NCBI GenBank assembly: GCA_963665785.1
Contig: OY762456.1
Location: forward strand, 2,356,001-2,420,000
Direction: 5' to 3'
DNA: 64,000 nt
Source: UBA7455 sp026713185
GTDB lineage: Bacteria > Pseudomonadota > Gammaproteobacteria > Pseudomonadales > Azotimanducaceae
Position numbers and translations under genes: made by a program. The notes beneath the pieces were generated by a model, which saw only the letters and a program-made list of their open reading frames with translations, was not told the DNA's origin and searched no databases. Shown here piece by piece: positions 35,651 through 43,848 of the stretch (positions are counted from its first letter, which is position 1; every line of letters starts with the position of its first letter).

Positions 35651-35678
35651 TTTTTGTCCGGGAATTCAGTACCGCCTC

Positions 35679-36419
35679 CTAATCGACAACAGCTGACATC
35701 GTGGGGCCTATTTGCCGGTGAAGCACCAGGTCACATAACGAATCCAGGTCCGTCGATTCATTGTTCACGATAACCAGTTTCGCTCCATTTCGTTTTGCCA
35801 TGACCGGAAATCCAGCGGCAGGGTATACAACCAGCGATGATCCCAGCGCCATGAACAGGTCACAACTCATTGTCGCTTCTTCAGCCCGCTGCATTTCGCT
35901 GACTGGCATGGGCTGGCCAAAAGATATGGTTGCTGTTTTGACAATTCCGTTGCAGACGTCACAGTACGGAATTGTACCATCTGCAAGGAACTTTTTTTTC
36001 AGGTTGGGAAGCCCGAATCGTTTCAGGCAATCGAGACACCTGGCATAACCTGCATTGCCGTGCAATTCGATGACCAGTTGATCAGGAACACCTGATTTCT
36101 GGTGTAATCCATCAACATTTTGCGTAATGATGTGACTTGCCTTCCCCATATGGATCAGTTCTGCTATAGCCTTATGTCCGGCATTGGGTTCGGCGCCCGA
36201 CATGCCGTCACCACTGAATTTTCTTTTCCAGCTTTCACGCCGGTGATATTCGGAATTGACAAAGTCGCTGAACTCAATGGGACTGACCTTGTTCCAGATT
36301 CCATTGGGACCTCGAAAATCAGGTATACCGGATTCCGTAGATATGCCAGCGCCGGTAAATATGACAGCGCGTTGACTTTGTTTAAGGAGTATCCTCAATT
36401 CTCTAATATCTTTATCCAT
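35679..36419 (-). CDS. Sir2-family NAD-dependent protein deacylase
   Basis: Sirtuin that removes acyl groups from lysines using NAD+. From ATG 36419 it has 246 residues: GAGISTESGIPDFRG near residue 17, TQNVDGLHQKSG near 100, catalytic His in ELHGNAGYARC near 119, a four-cysteine zinc ribbon (CLDC and CDVC pairs) and GSSLVVYPAAG. The frame reaches TTG 36512 without an ATG, so the shorter start is preferred. It may be called CobB by analogy but class is not settled. Confidence 0.88.
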   Translation of the reverse strand: MDKDIRELRILLKQSQRAVIFTGAGISTESGIPDFRGPNGIWNKVSPIEFSDFVNSEYHRRESWKRKFSGDGMSGAEPNAGHKAIAELIHMGKASHIITQNVDGLHQKSGVPDQLVIELHGNAGYARCLDCLKRFGLPNLKKKFLADGTIPYCDVCNGIVKTATISFGQPMPVSEMQRAEEATMSCDLFMALGSSLVVYPAAGFPVMAKRNGAKLVIVNNESTDLDSLCDLVLHRQIGPTMSAVVD

Positions 36420-36782
36420 CAGTATGTTTACCAGAGCAGAGTCAGGGTGATTCAGTACCGGAACCTGCAACTTCAAGAACCCGAGGGCTCCAGGCTGTAT
36501 AGGGCCATTCAACTGGCATTGTGCAATATTAAAGCGGTTGATGCACTATTTTGTTCACCCTCGTTTGTTCACCCTCGAATTTCGCTTAAAGGATACAGAC
36601 CAGCCAGTGATAAATGATGCAAGTGTATATTATTTCCCGAATGAAACACTTCCAGAGCATCAATATGAATTCTCTCTCTCAGGTTTTCACGGCAACCTTT
36701 TTGATGTAATAATGCCTCTTCTGAAAATCAAAGAGTAACCCGTACAAAGAAAACAGTGCTGGTACGCATCAGGAGGTAACAC
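36420..36782. other. Gap between sirtuin and symporter with short tandem repeat
   Basis: 363 bp. It contains a 14-base direct repeat (TTTGTTCACCCTCG twice, about 36550-36577) and an open frame from ATG 36541 to 36738 giving 65 residues (ends LFDVIMPLLKIKE) without recognisable family or good ribosome-binding site. I see no clear promoter. AGGAGG at 36771-36776 belongs to the next gene. Confidence 0.35.
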
Positions 36783-38468
36783 TTGCAGACAGACCAGACG
36801 TTGATTGAATCATTGACCAGCGTTCTCAATACCCTGGACTCCTTTCTTGGCTCAGCAATCTATTTTCCTTTCGTACTACTCGCGACAGGCATTTTCTTCA
36901 CCTTCTATCTCAAATTTCCTCAAATCAGGTTTTTCAACCATGCCTGGAGAATCCTCAGGGGAAAGTATGAGAAACCTGGTTCGATGGGGGATGCTTCTCA
37001 TTTCCAGGCGTTATCAACCGCCATTTCCGGTACTGTAGGAACGGGTAATATCGGCGGCGTAGCGCTGGCGATTTACCTTGGCGGTCCAGCGGCGCTGTTC
37101 TGGATGTGGATGACTGCCTTTTTTGGAATGACAACCAAATTTGTTGAAGTATCCCTTTCGCACAAGTACCGCACTAAAGATGAACTGGGATTTATTGTTG
37201 GTGGTCCGATGTACGTGATGGAGCACCGGCTCAATATGAAGTGGCTGGCAATCTTTTTTGCCATTGCGACAGTGATCAGTTCTTTTGGTACCGGCAACCT
37301 GCCACAGAGTAACAGTATCGCGACTGGTGTCAGTGGTGCTTTTGGCGTACCAGAGTGGATAACCGGTGGTATTCTGGCCATTATTCTGGCTCTCGTCATT
37401 TTAGGCGGCATTCGTCGTATTGTCCTGGTGGCGGAAAAGATCGTTCCCTTCATGGCAGTTGTTTATTTCGTGGGAGCACTTGGGGTAATCCTGGTTAACC
37501 TGGAAAATATTGGTCCATCATTCCTCGCGGTTTTCCGGGATGCTTTCAGCGGTTCAGCCGCTGTTGGTGGATTCCTTGGCGCCGGTTTCGCCTATGCCTT
37601 CAATCGCGGCGTAAACCGTGGACTCTTTTCCAATGAAGCAGGGCAGGGAAGCGCCCCTATTGCACACGCTGCCGCGAGGGCTGATGAACCTGTCTCGGAA
37701 GGCATGGTGTCGATACTCGAACCCTTTATAGACACTCTCATCATCTGTACCCTCACCGGTCTTGTAATACTGTCTACCGGGGTCTGGTCGGAAAAGCACG
37801 AGAACAACTTCCAACAATTTGATATGGAATTTATCAGTGGTCAATACTCGGACCAGAATGAAGAACAGAAAGAGCAACTGCTTCACTACCTGAATAATCA
37901 GGCAGAAAGCAGTGTTGAGGCTTTTGATGGAACTATTGAAATCATTGCCGGAAATGCGGTAACCAGCGAGCATACGGTACTGCACAATCGATCCATTGCT
38001 GAAGACGTAAAGTACTATCTTGAAGGTACACTCTATACAGGTCCCCTGTATATTGAAGAAGGCAAGCTTACCGGAGGAGTGCAGGTCAATGGACGTTCTC
38101 TGGTCCATTCCGTGGAACTGACCAGCGAGGCTTTCAGCCGGGGTGTCTTTGGAGAATACGGCAGATACATTGTGGCGATCGGTCTGGTCCTCTTTGCCTT
38201 TACAACATCCGTTGCCTGGTCTTATTATGGAGATCGTGCGATGACCTATTTGTTTGGAGTCAGGTCGGTATTGCCTTATCGGATCATATATGTCGCCTCT
38301 TTTTTTACAGCTGCAGTCGTCGATACATCACTGGTCTGGTTAATCGCTGCAATTACTGTGACATTCATGACCCTGCCCAATCTATTTACCATTTTGCTGC
38401 TGCACAAGGAAATGAAACAGATCATTGCGGATTACTGGGAAAAATTTCACAGGGAATATCCAGATTAA
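36783..38468 (+). CDS. Sodium:alanine symporter family (AGCS) protein with large loop insertion
   Basis: A 561-residue sodium-coupled amino acid carrier. Family motifs: LSTAISGTVGTGNIGGVALAIYLGG region near 80, MYVMEHRL, and GVNRGLFSNEAGQGSAPIAHAAA near 280. The start is TTG 36783, fixed by AGGAGG six bases upstream. Family members are usually about 450-500 residues; here about 95 extra, acidic and beta-like residues sit between IDTLIICTLTGLVILSTG (ends near 336) and the next helix (from about 460). The function of the insert is unknown. No operon partner upstream. Confidence 0.88.
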   Translation: MQTDQTLIESLTSVLNTLDSFLGSAIYFPFVLLATGIFFTFYLKFPQIRFFNHAWRILRGKYEKPGSMGDASHFQALSTAISGTVGTGNIGGVALAIYLGGPAALFWMWMTAFFGMTTKFVEVSLSHKYRTKDELGFIVGGPMYVMEHRLNMKWLAIFFAIATVISSFGTGNLPQSNSIATGVSGAFGVPEWITGGILAIILALVILGGIRRIVLVAEKIVPFMAVVYFVGALGVILVNLENIGPSFLAVFRDAFSGSAAVGGFLGAGFAYAFNRGVNRGLFSNEAGQGSAPIAHAAARADEPVSEGMVSILEPFIDTLIICTLTGLVILSTGVWSEKHENNFQQFDMEFISGQYSDQNEEQKEQLLHYLNNQAESSVEAFDGTIEIIAGNAVTSEHTVLHNRSIAEDVKYYLEGTLYTGPLYIEEGKLTGGVQVNGRSLVHSVELTSEAFSRGVFGEYGRYIVAIGLVLFAFTTSVAWSYYGDRAMTYLFGVRSVLPYRIIYVASFFTAAVVDTSLVWLIAAITVTFMTLPNLFTILLLHKEMKQIIADYWEKFHREYPD

Positions 38469-38492
38469 CCCATCGACTTGAACTGAGCTTTT

Positions 38493-39257
38493 ATGAATCT
38501 TGAGAACGCTGTTGGCATTGTGACAGGATCTTCCTCCGGGGTAGGTGCTGCAACTGCGCGTCTGCTTGCAGGCAAAGGGTGCCATGTCGTCATAAATTAC
38601 TCCAGAAGTGAGGAAGCTGCACGTAAGGTGGCCGGGGAATGTGCTTCTATGGGAGTCGATGTATTGTGTTGCAAGGCAGATGTTTCCAATGACGATGATT
38701 GTCGTCGGATGGTGAGTGAAGCTATCGACAAGTGGGGTAGAATCGATGTACTTGTCAATAATGCAGGCACTACAAAATTTGTTCCCCATGCTCGACTGGA
38801 TGGTTTGAACAAGGCAGATTTCTTTCATATTTATGGTGTTAACGTGGTGGGACCCTACCAGATGACACGCGCTGCGGAAGCGGCGTTGCGCAAGACCGGC
38901 AACGCTGCCATTGTCAACGTTGATTCAGTAGCGGGTGTGTTCGGTATAGGAAGTTCCATAGCCTACGCAGCATCGAAAGGTGCACTGCTGACCATGACAA
39001 AATCACTGGCGAGAGTTCTTGGCCCCGAGATCAGGGTCAATGCCGTGTGTCCTGGATTTATTCAGGGTGAATGGCTGGAACAGGGTCTGGGCAGCGAAAC
39101 TTACAGGCGTGCGAAAGAGAACCTGGAAACTCGAACACCACTGAAACTAACCTGCAGTCCGGCAACAGTTGCTGAATCCGTTCTCCAGTTTATTGAAGGG
39201 CACTCAACCGTAACCGGCCAATATATCATTCTGGATGGAGGAAACCATCTGCTATGA
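38493..39257 (+). CDS. SDR-family oxidoreductase
   Basis: A 254-residue classical short-chain dehydrogenase: VTGSSSGVGAATARLL nucleotide loop near residue 11, VLVNNAGTTK near 86, catalytic Ser in NVDSVAGVFG and YAASKGALLT with the Tyr-Lys pair near 154-158. Rossmann fold and C-terminal GQYIILDGGNHL fit FabG-like enzymes. The substrate is unknown. Its stop overlaps the ATG of the collapsed peptidase gene. Confidence 0.88.
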   Translation: MNLENAVGIVTGSSSGVGAATARLLAGKGCHVVINYSRSEEAARKVAGECASMGVDVLCCKADVSNDDDCRRMVSEAIDKWGRIDVLVNNAGTTKFVPHARLDGLNKADFFHIYGVNVVGPYQMTRAAEAALRKTGNAAIVNVDSVAGVFGIGSSIAYAASKGALLTMTKSLARVLGPEIRVNAVCPGFIQGEWLEQGLGSETYRRAKENLETRTPLKLTCSPATVAESVLQFIEGHSTVTGQYIILDGGNHLL

Positions 39258-39776
39258 CTCACCCGGCATTTGAAATAGTCCGGGAGCAGTACATAGAGAC
39301 CCTGAACATCAAGGTTCAACAATTTACTCACCATCTGACCGGTGCTGAACATTACCACTTCAAGGCTGATAATGATGAAAATGTATTCCTTGTAGCGTTC
39401 CGTACCATGCCGGAAGACTCCACCGGAGTAGCCCATATTCTGGAACACACCACCCTCTGCGGAAGTAAGCGTTTTCCTGTTCGGGATCCTTTTTTTCTAA
39501 TGCTTCGTCTTTTTCTAATGCTTCGTCGCTCGCTGAATACGTTCATGAATGCATTTACCGGTAGTGATTACACCGCATACCCATTTGCAACCCGGAATAG
39601 AAAGGATTTTTTCAATCTGATGGAGACTTTTCCGCAACAGGGTACTGTCAACTACTGCCAAGGATGTTGTCAGGGTCGCAGAAACCTGGTTAACCGGCAA
39701 TGGATGCCGGGCAGTTATCACCAATCCTGGAAGGCAGTCCGAACTTGACAAAGGTTTCCAGACAATAGTTTTGTAG
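39254..39776 (+). pseudogene. Collapsed presequence protease-like (M16C) gene
   Basis: The first about 125 codons match the N-terminus of PreP-type insulinase family metallopeptidases: the inverted zinc motif HILEHTTLCGSKRFPVRDPF near residue 60, then RSLNTFMNAFTGSDYTAYPF and RNRKDFFNLME. An in-frame 18-base duplication repeats F-L-M-L-R. At about 39630 the frame jumps by one to a segment (39645-39776) reading STTAKDVVRVAETWLTGNG, which looks like the last strands of an M16 protein. The roughly 800 residues normally between are gone, so this is a large internal deletion remnant with no working enzyme. Confidence 0.78.
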
Positions 39777-39909
39777 TCGACCTGGATTTCAGATTTTATG
39801 CTGTGATCAATATTTTCTTTGCAGGACACTGGAACGGGTATACATTCGTATCAAGTTCCATTAATTTAACGTTTTTCAATCCATTGGTATTTGATTAGAA
39901 TATGAAACT

Positions 39910-39990
39910 CAGGAGCCTTCAGCGGCCAATAACTCACCCCGCTGCAGTCGCGGAGCAAACAGGTTGGCTTACATGGATTCTCTTGACAAA
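39910..39990. repeat. Dispersed short repeat, copy B
   Basis: Second copy of the element at 16843-16935, same order of blocks (AGGAGCCTTCAGCGG, then GCGGAGCAAACAGGTTGG, then ATGGATTCTCTT). It lies between the collapsed peptidase gene and the TonB operon, within a 316-bp gap (39777-40092) that otherwise shows no gene. A partial, more diverged match may exist at 45191-45230 but I would not rely on it. Confidence 0.6.
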
Positions 39991-40092
39991 CTCCAATCGC
40001 TTCTACATCCTGTCGTTTTTTCCAGGTGTGCAAAAGCCAGGGGAACAAGTGCCATTACCAGAATGTCACATCACAAGCAACAAGGTATTAAT

Positions 40093-40875
40093 ATGAATGA
40101 GCATCGGATCAGACTGGGAATCCTGACCTTAATTCTCTATCTCACGTCTGTTATGACCAGCGGGAACATTTATGCGCAAACGCTGGATGAAGTCCTTGAC
40201 GTGAGGGCAGAGACAACCCAGAACGGACGGAGGTCACAGGTAACAATAGACGGTCTTTCGGAACAAACCAGAAGCCTGCTTGATGAGTACAAGCAAGTGA
40301 TGAAGATCGTCGATGGCCTGATTGTCTACAATCAACAGCAGGAACGACTCGTAAATAGTCAGAATCAGGAACTCAGGGAGCTTGACGAGTCAATCGATAA
40401 CGTGACTGTGATAGAGCGTCAGATGGGACCACTCATAGAACGCATGATCATGAATCTGGAAAAGTTTATTGAATTGGATATTCCCTTCCTGATGGATGAG
40501 CGGACAGAACGAGTTAACTTTCTCAAGGATATGTTTGATCGGGCTGATGTCAGTGTGGCCGAAAAGTTCAGCCAGGTTCTGCAGTCCTACCAGGTGGAAA
40601 ATACCTATGGGTCATCTCTGGATGTCTATACCGAGATAATCGAGTTGGATGGCGTCGAACGACAGGTGGAGATGCTTAAATGGGGCCGGGTAGCGCTGGT
40701 CTTTCAGACTCTGGATGGTGACGTCACCGGCGTATGGGACAATAATAACAAACAATGGCAGATTCTGGACGATAATTTCCGATTGGGAGTACGCAATGGA
40801 TTCCGTATTGCCAAGAAAACCCAGACCGCCGATTTCGTTCATCTACCCATACCGGCACCCGGACAGGAGGATTAA
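40093..40875 (+). CDS. DUF3450 periplasmic protein of TonB system
   Basis: A 260-residue exported protein. From ATG 40093 it has a signal peptide (LGILTLILYLTSVMTSGNIYAQ); the longer upstream frame from 39964 is repeat-derived and rejected. It is mostly helical and likely coiled coil (residues 40-110 rich in Gln, Glu, Leu), then an about 60-residue DUF3450-like C-terminal part (WGRVALVFQTLDGD). DUF3450 genes commonly stand first in operons for TtpC-type TonB energising complexes, as here, and are thought to sit in the periplasm against the ExbB extension. Exact role unproven. Confidence 0.8.
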   Translation: MNEHRIRLGILTLILYLTSVMTSGNIYAQTLDEVLDVRAETTQNGRRSQVTIDGLSEQTRSLLDEYKQVMKIVDGLIVYNQQQERLVNSQNQELRELDESIDNVTVIERQMGPLIERMIMNLEKFIELDIPFLMDERTERVNFLKDMFDRADVSVAEKFSQVLQSYQVENTYGSSLDVYTEIIELDGVERQVEMLKWGRVALVFQTLDGDVTGVWDNNNKQWQILDDNFRLGVRNGFRIAKKTQTADFVHLPIPAPGQED

Positions 40876-40878
40876 GTC

Positions 40879-42258
40879 ATGAAGAAAATATTGATGACAT
40901 TGATTGCTTCATCTCTGATCCTGTGTACAGGCTCGTTAGCAGAAAATGAAGAAATCGAAGCGAAGGACCTGGCTGAACTTCTCAACCTCGTCAGGGAAGG
41001 CAAGGTAATTAACAAAAGTATCAGTGATCGGCGGGAACAGGATTTTCTTGCCGACAGAAACAATCAACAAGGGTCGCTGAATGAGGCAAAACGACGTCAG
41101 CAGCAGGAAGAAGCCCGCAGTGAACGTCTTGAAAACCAGTTTGAGAAGAACGAGCAGGATATTGCAGCCAAGCAGGAAATCCTTGCAAAAAGGCTGGGAT
41201 CATTGCGAGAGTTGTTCGGTGTGCTGCAACAGGTCAGTGGAGATACCCAGGGTGTGTTCGAAGGTTCCATTATCAGTGCAGAATATCCTGGACGAGGTGT
41301 CTGGCTTGGTGAATTTGCACAATCCATGGGCAAAAGTACGAAACTGGCAACCATAGAAGAAATTGAACGGTTGTGGTACGAACTCCAGCGGGAAACCACG
41401 GAATCTTCCAAGGTGACTAAATTCACAGCCGAAGTCACCAAGCTGGATGGATCCAAGGTCAATCAGGAAGTGATTCGGGTGGGTGACTACAATCTGATCA
41501 GTAACGGCGAATATGTGGCTTACGACATTAATACCGGTTTGATTACTGAATTACCCAAACAACCTGCGGCGCGTTTTGTATCGTCTGCCGGTGATTTGCA
41601 GAGTGCCAGCAGCGGCTTTATTCCATTTGCTCTTGACCCGACGCGTGGGCAATTACTGCAGTTACAAATCGAAGTGCCAACAATCGAGGAAAGAATTCGA
41701 CAGGGTGGTACTCCAGGCTACGTGATTATCGCCCTGGGCATTATCGCCCTGTTGTTGTCCATCGAGCGATTTATTACCCTGACCCTGGTAGGACGCGGAG
41801 TCAACAAACAGATCAATAATCCGGATACGGCAGACTCAGGCAATCCATTGGGCAGAATACTGCAGGTTTATCATCAAAATAGTGATGCTGATGTAGATGT
41901 TGAAAATCTCGCTTTAAAACTCGATGAGGCGACGTTGAAAGAACAGCCAAAAATTGGCGCCCGTATTGCGTTCATAAAGATTATTTCCATGGTGGCGCCT
42001 TTGCTTGGTCTGTTGGGGACGGTTATCGGCATGATCGTTACTTTCCAGGCAATTACCCTGTTTGGTACCGGTGATCCAAAAACGATGGCAGGAGGTATCT
42101 CCCAGGCATTGATTACTACCGTGCTTGGTCTTGTGGTTGCCATACCTACGGTGCTGTTGCATTCAATAGTCAATGCGAAGGCAACATCTATCCTGCATGT
42201 CCTGTCTGAACAGAGTGCAGGTCTTATCGCTGAGCATGCAGAGAAGACGAATAAATAA
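40879..42258 (+). CDS. TtpC-like MotA/TolQ/ExbB proton channel with periplasmic extension
   Basis: A 459-residue ExbB-family protein of the long type. Signal peptide (residues 1-21), about 230 residues of periplasmic, charged coiled coil and beta sequence, a membrane segment near 275-295 (YVIIALGIIALLLSIERFITL), and the ExbB/TolQ core with two helices (MVAPLLGLLGTVIGMIVTF near 373, LITTVLGLVVAIPTVLL near 415). In Vibrio the TtpC protein is essential for the TonB2 complex. It is followed at 2 bp by a standard ExbB. Confidence 0.88.
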   Translation: MKKILMTLIASSLILCTGSLAENEEIEAKDLAELLNLVREGKVINKSISDRREQDFLADRNNQQGSLNEAKRRQQQEEARSERLENQFEKNEQDIAAKQEILAKRLGSLRELFGVLQQVSGDTQGVFEGSIISAEYPGRGVWLGEFAQSMGKSTKLATIEEIERLWYELQRETTESSKVTKFTAEVTKLDGSKVNQEVIRVGDYNLISNGEYVAYDINTGLITELPKQPAARFVSSAGDLQSASSGFIPFALDPTRGQLLQLQIEVPTIEERIRQGGTPGYVIIALGIIALLLSIERFITLTLVGRGVNKQINNPDTADSGNPLGRILQVYHQNSDADVDVENLALKLDEATLKEQPKIGARIAFIKIISMVAPLLGLLGTVIGMIVTFQAITLFGTGDPKTMAGGISQALITTVLGLVVAIPTVLLHSIVNAKATSILHVLSEQSAGLIAEHAEKTNK

Positions 42259-42260
42259 AA

Positions 42261-42779
42261 ATGATTGAAGGCATTTTTATCGCTATCAGGACATTCCTGG
42301 AGGCCGGGGGCGATGTGCTGTATCTGATCGCTGCCGCGACGTTTTTGATGTGGGCGCTGATTTTTGAACGCGCCTGGTACATCAATCGTGAGCACGTTCA
42401 GGATGTTGGCAGGGCATTGACCTATTGGGAAGGCAGGGAAGAACGAAAATCCGCCTATGCCCGTATGATCAGACAGCGTCTGATCTCGGAAGTGAATGCC
42501 AGACTGAGCAACAATATGGGATTTATTAAAACGTTGATTTCTCTACTGCCCTTGCTGGGTCTGTTAGGCACGGTCACAGGTATGGTTCAGGTATTCGAGG
42601 CCATGAATACCACTGGCGGTAATGCGCGAACCATGGCAGCGGGCGTGTCTGCAGCGACAATTCCAACGATGTCAGGTATGGTCGCGACCCTTTCCGGAGT
42701 GCTGGCCAATACATTTCTGACCTCAAAAGTGGCATCAGAATCGGATCATATTAAAGACTCCATGACAATGGACCATTAA
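42261..42779 (+). CDS. ExbB-like proton channel subunit
   Basis: A 172-residue MotA/TolQ/ExbB protein: N-terminal helix (VLYLIAAATFLMWALIFERAW), then KTLISLLPLLGLLGTVTGMVQVF and a final helix with ATIPTMSGMVATLSGVLAN. With ExbD it uses the proton gradient to drive TonB. The stop codon TAA is directly followed by the exbD ATG. It is the second ExbB-type gene in the operon, the usual TonB2 arrangement. Confidence 0.9.
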   Translation: MIEGIFIAIRTFLEAGGDVLYLIAAATFLMWALIFERAWYINREHVQDVGRALTYWEGREERKSAYARMIRQRLISEVNARLSNNMGFIKTLISLLPLLGLLGTVTGMVQVFEAMNTTGGNARTMAAGVSAATIPTMSGMVATLSGVLANTFLTSKVASESDHIKDSMTMDH

Positions 42780-43178
42780 ATGAGTAAAGTATCAGAGTCG
42801 GAAGAAGAGAAAGTTGCTGATTTGACACCGATGCTGGATGTCGTATTCATCATGCTCATCTTTTTTATCGTCACTGCCACTTTTATCAAGGAAACTGGTA
42901 TTGAGATTGATCGACCGGATACCAAGACAGCCGAATTAAAGAAAACGGTGTCTCTGCTGGTGGGTGTGTCACCTGACAACGTCATCTGGATTGACAAAAA
43001 GAAAGTCGATATCAGACAAGTCCGTCCTGTGATGGAACGTCTGCATTCTGAAAACCCAAAGGGTGGACTTGTCATCAAGGCGGACAGTGCATCCAAAGTG
43101 GAGAAAGTACTTGCAGTGATGGAGGCAGCCAGGACACTGGGTATAGCCCAGGTTGCTATTGCCTCCGAAGAAGAATAG
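42780..43178 (+). CDS. ExbD-like biopolymer transport protein
   Basis: A 132-residue single-helix protein. The cytoplasmic N-terminus is followed by LTPMLDVVFIMLIFFIVTATF (membrane helix with the essential Asp in the MLDVVF motif, near residue 20), then a periplasmic domain (KETGIEIDRPDT onward). It partners ExbB to pass proton energy to TonB. The start follows the exbB stop with no gap. Confidence 0.92.
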   Translation: MSKVSESEEEKVADLTPMLDVVFIMLIFFIVTATFIKETGIEIDRPDTKTAELKKTVSLLVGVSPDNVIWIDKKKVDIRQVRPVMERLHSENPKGGLVIKADSASKVEKVLAVMEAARTLGIAQVAIASEEE

Positions 43179-43191
43179 AGGAGGGTAAAAA

Positions 43192-43848
43192 ATGGCCATA
43201 AGACTCAGCTTGTCTACCATTGTCGGCATTCTTGTCACACTCGCCCTGTTTTACCTGATGCAGGCATTAATCGCAGGTGCGGACAAAGCATTGAAGGAAG
43301 ATGCAGTCGGCAATCTGGTCGACTTTGTCCGTGTCAAAGAGGAATTGGAAATACAGACGAAGTCTCGTCAACCCGAAAAACCACCTCCTCCAGACGAACC
43401 GCCCCCTGAAGTACCTCCAAGCAAATTCGAAACCGATGTCGATAGTGCCGGATATACACTGAACGACCTGAACATCACACCTGATGTCGACATACATGGG
43501 GGTGGATTCGGGATCAGCGATGGTGAATACCTGCCGATCGTAAAAGTGCTGCCACAGTATCCAAGGCGGGCACAGGCAAGAGGTATGAGTGGCTGGGTCA
43601 TTCTGGAATTCACTGTGTCTGCACAGGGGATGGTTCAGGACCCGATTGTAGTCAATAACTGTGGTTGGGTTAAAACAGCGAGAACAGAAGGTGAATGCGA
43701 AGGCAAGCCTAATCCGGTGTTCGATTCGGCTGCCATAAAGGCAGCATTGAAATTCAAGTACAAGCCAAAGATTATTGATGGTAATCCGGTAGACACAACC
43801 GGAGTCCTGCACAAACTGACATTTGATCTATCAGACGATGGAGTGTGA
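43192..43848 (+). CDS. TonB energy transducer
   Basis: A 218-residue TonB. The N-terminal helix (LSTIVGILVTLALFYLMQALIAG) anchors it, followed by a short Pro-rich spacer (EKPPPPDEPPPEVPPSKFE near 62-80) and the C-terminal TonB domain (YLPIVKVLPQYPRRAQARGMSG and GWVILEFTVS near 110-145). GAGGAGGG ribosome-binding site lies 6 bases upstream. The short spacer fits TonB2-type proteins. Probably drives one particular TonB-dependent receptor not in this window. Confidence 0.92.
   Translation: MAIRLSLSTIVGILVTLALFYLMQALIAGADKALKEDAVGNLVDFVRVKEELEIQTKSRQPEKPPPPDEPPPEVPPSKFETDVDSAGYTLNDLNITPDVDIHGGGFGISDGEYLPIVKVLPQYPRRAQARGMSGWVILEFTVSAQGMVQDPIVVNNCGWVKTARTEGECEGKPNPVFDSAAIKAALKFKYKPKIIDGNPVDTTGVLHKLTFDLSDDGV

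Noticed and set aside
36120..36617. 165-residue plus-strand frame opposite the sirtuin
   Set aside because: Antisense to conserved sirtuin motifs; no domain or ribosome-binding site. Only its far end, beyond the sirtuin, is unexplained and that is noted as a gap.
39964..40092. 43-residue N-terminal extension of the DUF3450 protein
   Set aside because: It is derived from the repeat and spacer, and ATG 40093 starts a proper signal peptide.
43267..43812. 181-residue minus-strand frame opposite tonB
   Set aside because: Antisense to a conserved TonB domain and without family features.
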